Part shown: positions 52,190 through 62,831 of the stretch, piece by piece
How the letters are laid out: each line of letters starts with the position of its first letter
Numbering within the stretch: the stretch's first letter is position 1
Assembly (NCBI RefSeq): GCF_001949145.1
Contig: NW_019091475.1
Coordinates: 188,497 to 252,496, forward strand
Direction of reading: 5' to 3'
DNA: 64,000 nt
Source of the DNA: Acanthaster planci
Taxonomy: Eukaryota; Echinodermata; Asteroidea; Valvatida; Acanthasteridae
Position numbers and translations under genes: made by a program
The notes under the pieces: model-generated
The model's input: only the letters and a program-made list of their open reading frames with translations
Told to the model about the DNA's origin: nothing
Databases searched by the model: none

Positions 52190-55100
52190 TTCACCTCATA
52201 AATATTCATTAGCAAATCGGAGCGCGTCATTGGCCGATTCCATTTCGCGTCTGGGAAGTAGAAATGATACGCGACCAGGTGACGTCATAGCAGTGAGCAT
52301 CCACCTCGCTTCCGTGCAGTAGTGTTTTTTTTTCTGGTAGCATAAAAAAATCCCTCTGGAATCCGCCACGTACATATGTAGTCTGTGTCATGTAGTCTTT
52401 ACGGAACCAGTCTGGAGTTGAATCCTAATAACTATTACAGTAAAGACCCAAAACGTATGTCGGCACCAGACTATTGAAGACATGTTTCTGTGCACTCCAT
52501 TATTATTACGTGAAAATTTAGCAGCGGAGACACAACAATGACGTCTGTGACTGCAAGTAACGTGAGATTTCTATTTGAATATTTATGAAGTGTAGTCAAA
52601 CAAATACAGTTTGGTTTATTTCAGGAAAATAGTGGGAATTACTCTTCTCCTCAAACCAAGCTGCATTTGTGTACTATGTAATGGGTGCGTTCGATTAGCT
52701 TACACGTGTAAGTCAAACTTACATGAGAGCGTTCGTTTAGCCATCACGTGATGTTCGTGCCTGCCCTGGTGTCAGCCACCACTACCCCAGCTAGCGAGCA
52801 GGTCTCTGGAGGCTGCCCGAGTGTAATGACGTCACGGATGGACTGCTCGAGCATGGACGTACATGATGGAATCGAATGAGGCGGGGACTTGACCTTTTTC
52901 CCAGAATGCCTTGGAAAACACACTGCAGCATAAGCCTCATTTTGAGGCTTCCCTTGAGTGTAACACTGGTGTGTTTAGGGAAGTTAATCGAACGCACCCA
53001 ATATACCCACCGTGACGTCATCCCCAACGAGAACGATGACTGGCAAGAACGCACAGTCTCTCAGCGCGGTACCTTTGGAAAAATTGCTCCAGTTTCTAAA
53101 CGCACCGGTTTATCGAACGACCACACGGTTTGTCCGCTCCGACTGTAAAACCTACAACAGAAAACCGTTTGTGCTATATTTTGACCATGCTGGATTCTGT
53201 CACCCAGCGTGCGTATGCAAAAAAGGGATTCCACTACACGTTTTTCAATGGTTCCTTGCCGTGTGCCATACAGTGAGCCAAATAGAATATCCACTCTAAG
53301 AACACAGGTTCACATTTGCACCCCTGTTGATACAATAGCAGCAGGCACAATAACTGGTGCAAACTTGCACCCCAGTTTGGGTGTGTGCACCCCATCCAGG
53401 GGAACATACACCATGTACTGGGGACAGATGTGCACCTTCATTGGTGCTGCTATTATATCAGTGATAGGGGTGCAAATTTGAACCTTTATTTCTTAGGGTG
53501 GGTATTTTATGTACCTGTAGGAGTGGAACATTCTCCCGTGACTCTATCACACTCTCCCTCTGGTACTGTCCTGTTGAAGCACAGACACTTTCTGATACAC
53601 TCTGATCCATAATATCCGACGGGACACTTATCGGGAACTGCATAATGTAAAATTTGAAAGATAAAATCCGTAAGTCAGAAGAATCTTCTGCATTTTCTGG
53701 AATGCAATGGAAAAGAAGAGAATTCGATTTCATACGTATTTCTAGTTGGTGAAGGATGTCACTGCCACAGGTAAGTTACATTTATCTTCTCTATGCAAGT
53801 TTGGACACACACCTCATCAATAACCAGTAGGGCCTACACTAGCAATTATTTCAATGGGATTACTTTGGCAATTTGATCCTGACCAGCCTGTTGCACATTC
53901 AGGCGACCCTGTGCATTCTCCAGTGAAGCCATCGCAGGTTCCCGACTTACAGTGACAGGTCTGTGTACATCCAGCGCCGAAAGTCCCATTTGAACACTCT
54001 GAAATTAAGACAGCACTGTACAGAAACAGAACTTTGTGTTTTTCGGTTTAAATTTCAATAGCCGATTTTATTTATGAGTTTCTAATGGAGATCCGTGGTA
54101 GGCCTGTATTCCAATGAGAAATGACCTGTATAGCGATACCAGGACGCCATGCGTGGTTTACGTGTGGTGTTCGAATTGTCTCGTGGGATGCGCATCGTTT
54201 TGGCAGTCAGTTCTTACCTGAGATTGACGAGCACACAATTTACTTACACGCCATACAATAATGTTTATATGGGAATCATTCTTGCGAGTTGGCATTGACA
54301 CAGTGATGCCCGTGACAGCTCTTTAATTGAGTTTCTCAATCAGTATACAATGGCTGTTTTGTTACAAAACCCCAATCCACGCACACCTTTGGTACGACCA
54401 TTTTGGATGAGCATACCATGCTGAACTTTCACGTACCTGTATCGCAGTCCTTCCCATAATATCCCGAGATGCAGCTGTTCCCATAGGGGTCTGGTAGACC
54501 AAACTGGCTCCCTGTACAACTCTGAATGATGTTTTCAGCGCCACATTCATATTCACAGTGCCAACCGAACTTGTGCTTACCACATGCTGTTCCAGATGGG
54601 GCAGAAATGAATTCCAGTAATTTTTATACGAGCATAGGTTCAACCAGTTTGAACGACAACAATAACGAGCTTACTACTAAAGCTGTTTGGTACACTGAGT
54701 TCTTGTGGGCAGACACAGTCTCTTGTCTCATCATCACACACTCTTCTATTGTAACACGTCACACCAAGACAAACAGACAGACAGAACAACCTGTGACCAG
54801 GCAATGACCTTACCAGTGAGGCAGTTTGGTCCACTGAATCCTGGTGGGCAGATGCACTCTTCTACTCGATCATCACACACTCCTCCATCGTAGCACATGT
54901 CACACCAAGACAAACAAACAGACAGACCAACCTGTGACCAGGTAATAAGCTGACCAGTGAGGCAGTTTGGTCCATTGAATCCTGGTGGACAGATGCAGTC
55001 TCCTGTCTCATCATCACACACTCCTCCATTGTAGCACATGTCAAACCAAGACAAACAAACAGACAGACCAACCTATGACCAGGCAATGAGCTTACCAGTG

Positions 55101-58100
55101 AGGCAGTTTGGTCCACTGAATCCTGGTGGACAGATGCAGTCTCCTGTCTCATCATCACACACTCCTCCATTGTAGCACATTTCACACACCTTGGCACAAT
55201 CAGGAGGACCCCACTTGCCCGCAACACAGCCTATACGCAAAAAGTACAATCGGAATGGGGGAAATAAGAAATCTGTATCCACGTTGGCCAAACATAAACC
55301 ACCTTGAAGCCGCCTTTCCATATGCGCGTGAACACTTGCGCCCAGCGTTGCGTATCTGTCAAAATCGCACCCTGGACGAATGCAACGCACACGTGTATTA
55401 TGTTAATAGAGTCGTTTAGTGAAACGCATGGTTGCATCGCGTACGCAACGCGGTCAAAAACAAACGCATGGAAAGGTGCCTTTAAGATCATTCAGAATCG
55501 TCAAGCATTAGATGAAGGTGATTAAGAAGTTTGACTGCATTCGAAACTCTCAGTTGCAACTGCCAGTTTAATAAGGGAAGTAGCATCGGCATGTTGCCAT
55601 TTTCAAAGACTTGAAAGCAAAAACATTTTAGAAAAAGATATTATTGCCTTCCTGAAGATAAGGGGGTTTCAACGGATAAAAAAATTAATAAAACATCGTT
55701 TCAGATAAACCAAACCACACAATCCAAACCAAGCTAAACCAAACCAACCGAAACTAAACCATACCAAACCACACCACACCACACCGAACCAAACAAAACC
55801 ATACACACCAAACCACACCAAACCAAATCGAACCAAACCACGCCAAACTGAACTACACCCCAACAAATCAAACCAAACCAAACCACCCCAACCCGACCCA
55901 AACCAAACTACACCTAACCGCACTACGCCACATCAAACGAAACCACACCAAGACAAACAAAATCAAACTGAACCAAACCACATCAAACCAAACAGACAGT
56001 GCCGAAAAAAAAAAAAACAACAAAGTCACATTTTGCCCCCTGAGATTCAAAACTTGGATACACTTCTAACCAACGGTTTTCATTTGTCAGTGCTGATCTT
56101 ATCGTGTACCATTTACGACATGTTGCGTTACCTCAACCCAGAACGCAACGGCATATGGGGACACTGCCACGGCTTCACTCTGCCGTCGCGTTCTGCCGTT
56201 GTTACCCCTTGGTTACCTTTTTCCAACCATCGGAAGTCAGCATTGGTGAGCATGGGTGTTGTGGGAGAGGGTGAAGGAATCAAGGACCCCCTAGAAAAAC
56301 AACCCTCAGGCGTTGGCGTCGTCCTTTCTTTGACCATGCACTATATTTTGCCCGATTTTCGACAATTGCTCATTTTTGTTTTCAATACATTTTCGACTAT
56401 TCCTCAATTTTGTTTTCAATACATCCCCAAACTGCAGACAATCAAATTGTTATGCAACAATAAATACGTACTTTAAAACTGTACATTACATGTGTATGGT
56501 GCAACAAGAGGAATTTTTCCTCCGGCAACAACGACGTATACCTCTGATAATGAGCCTAATCATTCCAAAGTGATTGTCGTCAAGTGCAGCGTCTCTCTCA
56601 GTGACGACAAAGAAATCACCATCGGCCACCATGCCTGAACTCAGTTGGATCACATACTGCATGGAAGCTAGATTGGAACGTGAGCCCACGTAAGTAAACC
56701 GATGCCATAGGGGAAGACTGCCGTTGTTGGCTGGGATCACCGCCAGAGTCACGTTTTCTCCCTTGTTGACGGTCTTTGTGACTTGTCCATCGGCTGGTTC
56801 GAACTTCCCTGCAAACCAGTCAATCGTAAGTTTATCACATTGTTTATGAAATCACAGGGACTAAATAGTGACAGCAATTTCTTGAAATAAAAGCCTTCGT
56901 TACAGCTCATGTCTTGAGTAGTCCTCACACCCCCTTGAGGCTGACTTACGATGATTGACTCATAATGACATCAAGTGAACATCTTTGTTTTATTAACCAA
57001 TATGGGAAAAAACTTTGACGCTCTGTATTAAAGAAAATAGGGGATTTAATAGGAGAAGACCTATCTTAAAAACGCCTCAAATTGCCATCAATAAAATGCA
57101 ATGTGAGCCTGGGGGCTTTGGCTCATATTTGGCGTGAAATGCGGACTTCAAGGCAAACATTTGCGCTGCAAATTCGCAAACAATGAGTTCATTGTTATTC
57201 CAGTGAACTTCGAATAATTATGGATATTAAATGAAAACTGATGGCTCGAACGAGATGGTGCCGATACTTGTGTTGATGTGGTCTTTTCGTGTTGGCATCG
57301 TTCAGGATGCCAAGCGCGCCATGGCCAGAGAAAACGTCGGCTGTCACGGTGTCCAAATTTCAAGAGCCATGTCTAGCCGGTTGCGTAAAAAATACGTTGG
57401 CAGTCAGTGGTTCAACCTGGATTTGTCTGAGGGGCAGACCTTGAAGCGTACTTTACCTCCAATATCTCATGATGATCAAGCCCCCCCCCCCGTTGCACCA
57501 CCTGAGACTGGCCGTATGCGGCTGCATCAGAGCTAGTAGCTGCAGATTTGGGTGTATGTTGAATATTCGTTTTTAAAAGGTTTTTTAAGAATGAAAATCT
57601 TAAGGGGGCCCAAGACTATTGTCCTCCCCCCCGGGTGCTCCACTGCAGCTGATAATAGATGTACGGGTATCCGTTTTCAAGGTAGCTTCTGCACTCCTAT
57701 TTTGAAACCGCCACATTGGGAAACACGTAAAAAACGTGATTCAAAGCGGCACAATTTGCCTTGTTTTCTAACTCAACATGCTTGTGCATATACTCACTCT
57801 GATTGCTATGAATGATGCTGTAAACTGTCGAAGTAAGCTTTGTGTATGTATTCCAACCCTGGCAGAAATACATTCCGGCTGCCTCTGTAATGGAGGGTAG
57901 AACCCATTCCAACGTGTTATCCGCGACCAACAGCGTCGTTCCCTCTGGGAACGTGGTGGTTTGATTTCGGACCCCTGGAATGTCCAGTTTGAAAGGTCTG
58001 CTATACGAGAAGGGTAGGTGTTCATCTGGACTGCTGCGTATGCACTTGACACTCACCCCATCCAGCCCAGCCCCGTAAGGTGCTGTAGTGACCATTGTCT

Positions 58101-58934
58101 GGTGCACCGTGTCACCTTAGACAAAGAAAAAAATAAACACAGATATAAAGACCAACTTGAAGATTCTTCCCTACCCGGCTAGAGAGGAAAAATTAATGAA
58201 ATATCCACGTGAGGACAAAGTCTATCTTCAGTGTCCACAGAAAACGGAAACCTGTCATGTTGGCAATGAGACCCGTCAGAAAGTTTTAGCCAGCGGCATT
58301 CAGCATAAACAGTCTTCGCTTCAGTTTCAGTCTGAATAACAACGGATTTCCATCTCTCCAACTTTTTTGTGACGGAGGTATTTGAAGTAATTTTAGTTTT
58401 TTTAATTGTTATTCTTGTATATTTTTGAGACCACCAAAGTCAAGGACTGGCGCCGTATCTGAATTGCAAATTAGACTTTCTCCAGCTAACTCCAGGGTCA
58501 ACATCAGCGAGCTTATCTCAACGCACTACGCATTTCCTTGAAGGAAAACTCACTTTTTCGCGGCGTAACAGTGCCAACATTCGTAAGAAAATGAGATCAA
58601 CCCTTAATGGAAGTTCTGGACTTGACTGCAGCCTGAGGGCCCGCCCCGATTTTTGGCAATATTAGGGTCAAGATATTCAAAAGTACGTAATGCTGTTGTG
58701 CTTAAAATGTGAACATGAGGCAAAGACAGACCTTAACCAGACACCCAGCCTACTTTTGCCTTTTTGGACGCCTGACACCTGAACTTTATAATAAAATGCA
58801 AGGATTTTATTCAAGACTGATTCCTTGTTAATAATTGCACATAGCTTTTTAAATGCAGTTCTATTTGTATATAACTCCAACTTACCTGCAGTTTTTTGAA
58901 ACAGGACCAAAACCATCAGAGTTAGAACCGCCAT
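51167..58934 (-). CDS. Tie-like (angiopoietin-receptor-type) transmembrane protein without a kinase domain
   Basis: Nine exons run leftward with all phases matching: 58934-58886 (ATG), 58115-57798, 56808-56542, 55230-55096, 54586-54437, 53998-53864, 53637-53515, 51931-51777, 51343-51167 (TAA). They give 503 codons (502 residues). Order: signal peptide; Ig domain with Cys pair; Cys-less Ig-like domain; four EGF-like modules; transmembrane helix; short tail. Family diagnostics of Tie receptors are clear: TVNKGENVTL, RLIIRGCVAGKWGPPDC, GVCDDETGDCICPPGFSGPN and LPDPYGNSC. Vertebrate Tie proteins continue with a further Ig domain, three fibronectin III domains and a tyrosine kinase; none is present and a stop codon ends the tail. 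Ligand and function are unknown. An alternative kinase-bearing splice form cannot be excluded, but no kinase motif was seen in the window. Confidence 0.85.
51777..51931 (-). CDS. Tie-like exon 8, transmembrane helix and stop-transfer
   Basis: The acceptor TTTTTAG opens in phase 1 and the exon encodes PLNVVLLAAIGGGILVVLIG and VSLSVTFACL, a single membrane span, followed by a strongly basic stop-transfer stretch (GRNRRQRHRTKQRDRR). It ends DDS before GTAAGT in phase 0. The order of EGF, membrane span and basic stretch makes a type I protein. Confidence 0.88.
52123..52186 (+). repeat. (CT)32 microsatellite
   Basis: An uninterrupted CT dinucleotide run of 64 bp. It is intronic and probably length-polymorphic. 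Confidence 0.97.
52682..53000. mobile_element. TIR element with TGGGTGCGTTCGATTA ends
   Basis: The left end TGGGTGCGTTCGATTAGCTT is inverted at the right as AAGTTAATCGAACGCACCCA (52981-53000). It is 319 bp with no transposase, hence non-autonomous. Its interior contains TTCCCAGAATGCCTTG, resembling a ZNF143/Staf half-site. The target duplication is unclear, so no superfamily is assigned. Confidence 0.75.
53291..53502. mobile_element. TIR element abutting a splice donor
   Basis: Its ends are inverted: CTAAGAACACAGGTTCACAT and TTTGCACCCCTGTT at the left, and AGGGGTGCAAATTTGAACCT with TTATTTCTTAG at the right; similarity runs about 55 bp to an ATAATAGCAGCA block. Several GTGCACC/GGTGCA motifs repeat inside it. 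Confidence 0.7.
53515..54586 (-). CDS. Tie-like exons 5-7, EGF-like modules 2-4
   Basis: Exon 5 (54586-54437) encodes CGKHKFGWHCEYECGAENII and FGLPDPYGNSCISGYYGKDC; the LPDPYG motif is diagnostic of the second Tie EGF. Exon 6 (53998-53864) encodes CSNGTFGAGCTQTCHCKSGT and a CATGWSGSNCQ end. Exon 7 (53637-53515) encodes DKCPVGYYGSECIRKCLCFN, a fourth EGF-like unit that vertebrate Tie proteins lack. All are symmetrical phase 1-1 exons. Confidence 0.85.
54660..55184 (-). repeat. 141-bp tandem array of partial EGF exon plus intron
   Basis: Unit 1 overlaps exon 4; units 2 and 3 repeat at exact 141-bp steps (the landmark TGTAGCACAT or its variant lies at 55171, 55030 and 54889) and a decayed unit 4 lies at a 139-bp step (54750). 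Units 2 and 3 still encode CYNGGVCDDETGDCICPPGF and CYDGGVCDDRVEECICPPGF without a stop. They lack a usable phase-1 acceptor, unit 2 has a weak donor (GTCAGC), and unit 4 is degraded, so they are not counted as exons. Confidence 0.85.
55096..55230 (-). CDS. Tie-like exon 4, first EGF-like module
   Basis: It encodes CVAGKWGPPDCAKVCEMCYN, then GGVCDDETGDCICPPGFSGP and NCLT. The cysteine spacing and the preceding RG-C-x-AG-x-WGP motif match the first EGF of Tie receptors closely. The 3' half of this exon plus adjoining intron is the parent of the 141-bp tandem array that fills the next intron. Confidence 0.88.
55231..56541 (-). other. Tie-like intron 3 (1.3 kb)
   Basis: It contains the AACCA-type minisatellite at about 55700-56005 and otherwise no feature. 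Confidence 0.75.
55700..56005. repeat. AACCA-type minisatellite
   Basis: About 300 bp of degenerate AAACC / AACCACACC units run on the plus strand (GGTTT / GGTTTGGT on the minus strand). It is not the TTAGGG telomere motif. The low-complexity reading frames over it (FGLVWFG-type) are artefacts. Confidence 0.88.
56542..58115 (-). CDS. Tie-like exons 2-3, Ig and Ig-like domains
   Basis: Exon 2 (58115-57798) encodes an Ig domain with Cys in VSVKCIRSS and in the AGMYFCQGW signature. Exon 3 (56808-56542) encodes FEPADGQVTKTVNKGENVTL onward, an Ig-like fold with no cysteines, ending GMIRLIIRG. The equivalent second Ig segment of vertebrate Tie1 likewise lacks the Cys pair and carries a TVNKG motif. 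N-glycosylation sequons NQT, NVT and NGS are visible. Confidence 0.82.
58886..58934 (-). CDS. Tie-like exon 1, signal peptide
   Basis: The exon encodes MAVLTLMVLVLFQKTA, a short hydrophobic signal peptide, and ends ACTGCAG before GTAAGT in phase 1, the usual phase for secreted Ig/EGF genes. The ATG at 58934 was chosen because it is the last Met before the hydrophobic run and gives a normal signal length; an upstream in-frame extension would be long and non-hydrophobic. Confidence 0.8.
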
Positions 58935-61900
58935 AACTGTTGTGTCGCTCAAAGGGTTGACCGACACGCGAACCCGGAAAGGATACGAAAAAAAATTAGG
59001 CAGACACCAGTGTGCGTGTAACAACAGCACATTAAACCCCACTTGTCGATCTACTCATGATCATGCTGATGTTATTTGCTATTGCAATTTGCAATAATTA
59101 TTTCACTTCATGATCCACTAGGATCCACGAGCAAATCCCCTTGCTGATGAAATGCAGAAAAAGACTAAGTCGTTCGCTTAGCACACGATGTACCTGTGAT
59201 TTTGCATTCTGGGAAGTGTGCAGTATACTATTCTATGTATTGCACGTAAAAATGTGCAACCAGTCTTTGGAATCTACTTCCCCTTTCAGTCAACACAAAA
59301 GAGTCTCGCTTATAAAGTTGAACAACGACCGGGCAGAAAGGTGTTTATGGATATATGAACTAAATTTATTTTGAATGGGGTATAGAAACCCCGTAGTCTG
59401 GTACCCAGATCAATAGATTCTGTCTATTTGGGAAACATTTTTTTTAGGTCCAGTAGCCACCAAGACTACTTGACCAATACAGAAGGAATTTCCGAAAATT
59501 TTATTCATTGTTTTTGTCACCTAATATTGACTGAGAAATGAGCAAGGTTTCTGAGGAGTATTGAATAAGGGTTAGGATACCTTAACTGAACAAGCGTTTG
59601 GAACTGGAAATTTAATGGAGAGGGTTTTTGTTAAGTTTATAGGAATCGAATTTTCAATGGTTAATGTCATGGGCGTTAAAATCCAGGGAGGGGGTATAGT
59701 CCCTGTGTCCCCCACTTTTTAAGAGGGAGGAGGGGTTGGCTATTGACTACCCCCCCCCCCATTTTTTGTGATGAGCAAAAACATGAAGGCGGATTGTGAT
59801 TAATGTTTCGGATTTCCCAAAGACTGAAATGTTTGCAACCCACCAAAACGGGAAAACATTTAAAAGCCATAAATATGCCATTATGATGTAAGATTCTGCA
59901 TGAATTTGATACACATCACAGATGTACGTCTTTAACATGGACACCGTCCCCATATAGTGTATATAGAGTAACCCTCTTTCCGCTTTTCAAATTTTCATGG
60001 CCAAGCAAGTCATCCCCCACCTTTCCCCCCGCCCACCCCAATTTCCAGCACAGATGGATTTCATGTTATAGGGTCACAGGGAATTCATCGAAAGATATCA
60101 CTTATTATCCTGAGAGAGTTTAACGTCGATCTTTTCACACAAAATTACCTTCAAGAAAATTAGCATCTGCGGTTTCGTTCAAACTAATTAAGCAGTCATA
60201 TTAATATAATTTGGGAATGAACTCACTGAGCAAAATGGAAAGACAGGACACGCCCAATGATTATGAAAGAGGGTCATTAATAATCCTAACACTACTGAAT
60301 TCAATTCTCCGTCAGTCAGTTTGATATTTGGATTTCTAGTACTTGTTCATGTTACAGATCGCAGCCACGAACTCATTTGTATAAGCAAGAGCCTGTGATG
60401 GCCGGCTCATACTCCTTAGTAATGGCAAACATGTAATCGGAGAATTAAGAACCCGAAATTGTGACGTCGGATCAAACATTCGTGCACATGCAGCGAACTC
60501 GTAGGAGTTCAACACAATTAAACGAATTCAGTTAGCTCCACATGTTTTTTGGGACGTCAGTTTTGCTTTGCTGGCCTCGTTTGATTGAAGTATGGAACGG
60601 CTTTTTCACCTTTAGGCGTCAGACCCCTGATTGGTTATCCCTATTTCCAATCAAAAATGTCGAATTCTTTCACCTAACCGTGACCCTATCCATTAAACTC
60701 ACGATTCCTCAACCTAACCCCATTTAAAACCCCCACTCCTTACCCTGCAACCCTAACAAATCTAACCAAAGTCCAGTCGAATTCTCAATTCCTAACCTTA
60801 TCCAATAAATATGATTCCATTAAATTTTCATCACATTCACAGTAATCTAACCTTAGAGGTACCCAACCCCCAGGCCGTGTTGCCGTAGGCCTAAACTCCA
60901 TTGACAGTACTCCAGTTAAACGCCAACATGAGGCTATGCACAGCCCATGGAACTGGAACAGAAATATTAGTGGGTTTTTAAAACGTTTTTGTTTGTTTAC
61001 TTGTTTACTTTACTGCACCACCAATATTCCAAATATTCAAATGCACATTAAAAGAGGCAAAATGTGACATTCCGCTTCATAATTGTGAGTTCAGTTTAAC
61101 GGTTAGCATGATATTTTTAAACACTTCATTGATTACTTTTTGGTTCGCCAAAACTGTGTTTTTACTTCGCTTGGTACTACTTGGTAGTTATACTCCAGAG
61201 GCATCCTTTGGGAATTTAACTAGGAGGTTAGGCTGAAAGGTTGTTGAGGACATAAATCCCGATATCGGGAAAAAGTACCAGGTTTTAACTTGGCAAGGTA
61301 CCAAACGCTAACAACAAAACTACGTAATATTTGCGTAGGAAGAGCAAGAAACCAAACATCAGTTTGGTTTTTGTCTAGCTCCCATAACAACTTCATATAT
61401 TGCTAATGGATGGTTTTAGGGGTACAAACTATTAGTTGCCTAGATTTCCGACGCTATTTCTCGTGTGTGGTGTCGGTGAGAACGCCACATGCACAGGTCG
61501 ATGGCCTCTACATAAAAGGATCCGATCAAAGACGGGCGTCAAGCCGCACGAGGGCAGTATGCATTTTGTGATCGAAATTAGATTTGCATAAGTTTAGCGA
61601 TTGTGATGCTTTTTTTTTTAAGAATTCTTAATTTTAAGGACTTTACTTCGCATGGCATTTCATTGATTTGATAATAACTAGACCTAGCTATCCATGCTTT
61701 GATAATGTTATACAAGTGCCGTTCAATTCAATTCACCAGGTAAAATAATTATAAGTATAGCATTTTGCATTCCTTGAAATCGTGTTTGGCGAAAAATTTG
61801 GGTTTTAAAATTTGAATAAGAGACAACGAGAGGGATTAGATGTCATTATTCTCCACTCAGAATTCGTAGCACCGCTCCTTAGAAATGTTATTCATAGATT

Positions 61901-62779
61901 AGTATTTACTGTTTTGTGTCAATTATCTGGTTGTAAGATGTATTATTCTGTCGCCTTTCATGTAAATCTGTTTGAAACAAGCCTCCATAGTTTATGATTG
62001 CATTGCGTCACCTTACACTTATTAATCTGGCGAGAAATGACAGTCGGACTTGTAGACTCGTTCACTATAAAGCGGGTATGAACGATGTAAAAACAAGTCC
62101 GGCAATGTGATTGGCTGCTACCACTTTTGGTAGATGAGCCCAATCGCTGTGTACACTAAACGGTTTGCAGATTTGTCAAGTTGGGTTTTCTCAACTCACA
62201 ATAATAAGTGGACACAACAGGGTGCGAAGAAAAAAACGCCGCGCAGCGTCAAAAGACTTCAATAGCCAAAGCATAAACATGTTACGAAGACAAACATCTC
62301 GGAGAAGCCCGACCTGGTCAATTCTAATGCCTAGTTTCGGCTGATCTCGCTGCCCGTTCCCATTTTACTTCTGTTTGTTGCAGCTGGCAGCTGATAACTA
62401 TTAAAATGTTTCATACATGAGCGTCACGACTGAATTTGATTCGGGGGAGCCGTGGGTTTTGAACAATCCATCTGAGTTTTTTTACCTATGTGCACACAAA
62501 GAGAAAAAACGTACAGTTTTAGGACGATGATTTTCTACAGAACTATGAATTTGAACGTTTCACTCAAAATCGCTGAGCGTGTCATCTTGACGGACTTGTG
62601 CAAGTCTGACTTCAAATTTAATAGCGCCCTCTTGCCGGAATGACACTTCTTTTTCTTCGGATCCTTTTACGAGGAGGACGCTCTCCAAGTAACTGCGACG
62701 TTTACCATGTTTACCATCGCATCAGTTACGTTTTCCACGGTGGTTTCTATGATCAGGCCTTTTGTCTGCAGTGTGGAAG
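58935..62779. other. Upstream region of the Tie-like gene
   Basis: No coding exon is recognised. The first few hundred bases should hold the Tie-like 5' UTR and promoter; no TATA box could be placed with confidence. Around 60180-60300 there is an AT-rich patch with several TAAT cores (homeodomain-type sites), noted only as sequence. Short CCTAAC-type runs occur near 60670-60800. A small hairpin-forming element lies at 62040-62103. Confidence 0.5.
62040..62103. repeat. Short hairpin repeat
   Basis: CAGTCGGACTTGT is inverted as ACAAGTCCGGC, with an inner inverted pair CGTTCACTATA / TATGAACG. It would fold into a hairpin about 64 nt long and is probably the core of a decayed element. Confidence 0.5.
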
Positions 62780-62831
62780 ATGAAAATCTTAATTTTCTGT
62801 GTGTTTTTACCAATTGTTAATCTTTTTCAAG
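62780..62831 (+). CDS. Possible signal-peptide first exon of a gene continuing to the right
   Basis: ATG at 62780 opens MKILIFCVFLPIVNLFQ, a convincing signal peptide, and the frame reaches CTTTTTCAAG before GTAGGC with one base over (phase 1), the same structure as exon 1 of the Tie-like gene. No second exon was found before the window ends. It could instead be a chance hydrophobic frame. Confidence 0.35.

Larger units (their letters stand above)
51932..53514 (-). other. Tie-like intron 7 (1.58 kb), transposon-rich
   Basis: It holds a CT microsatellite (52123-52186), a CRE-type TGACGTCA near 52280, a 319-bp TIR element (52682-53000) and a 210-bp TIR element (53291-53502) that ends only 12 bp from the splice donor. 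Confidence 0.75.

Noticed and set aside
54746-55054. EGF-like frame over units 2 and 3 as extra exons of the Tie-like gene
   Set aside because: Units 2-4 have no in-phase acceptor, unit 2 has a weak donor, and splicing 55096 to 54586 directly keeps the Tie EGF order.
55669-56050. Tryptophan/phenylalanine-rich frames over the AACCA repeat
   Set aside because: They are pure translation of the GGTTT-type minisatellite; the sequence is intronic.
60640-60800. CCTAAC-rich stretch as an interstitial telomere
   Set aside because: The units are irregular (CCTAACC, CCCTATCC, CCCTAAC) and never form a tandem CCCTAA run.
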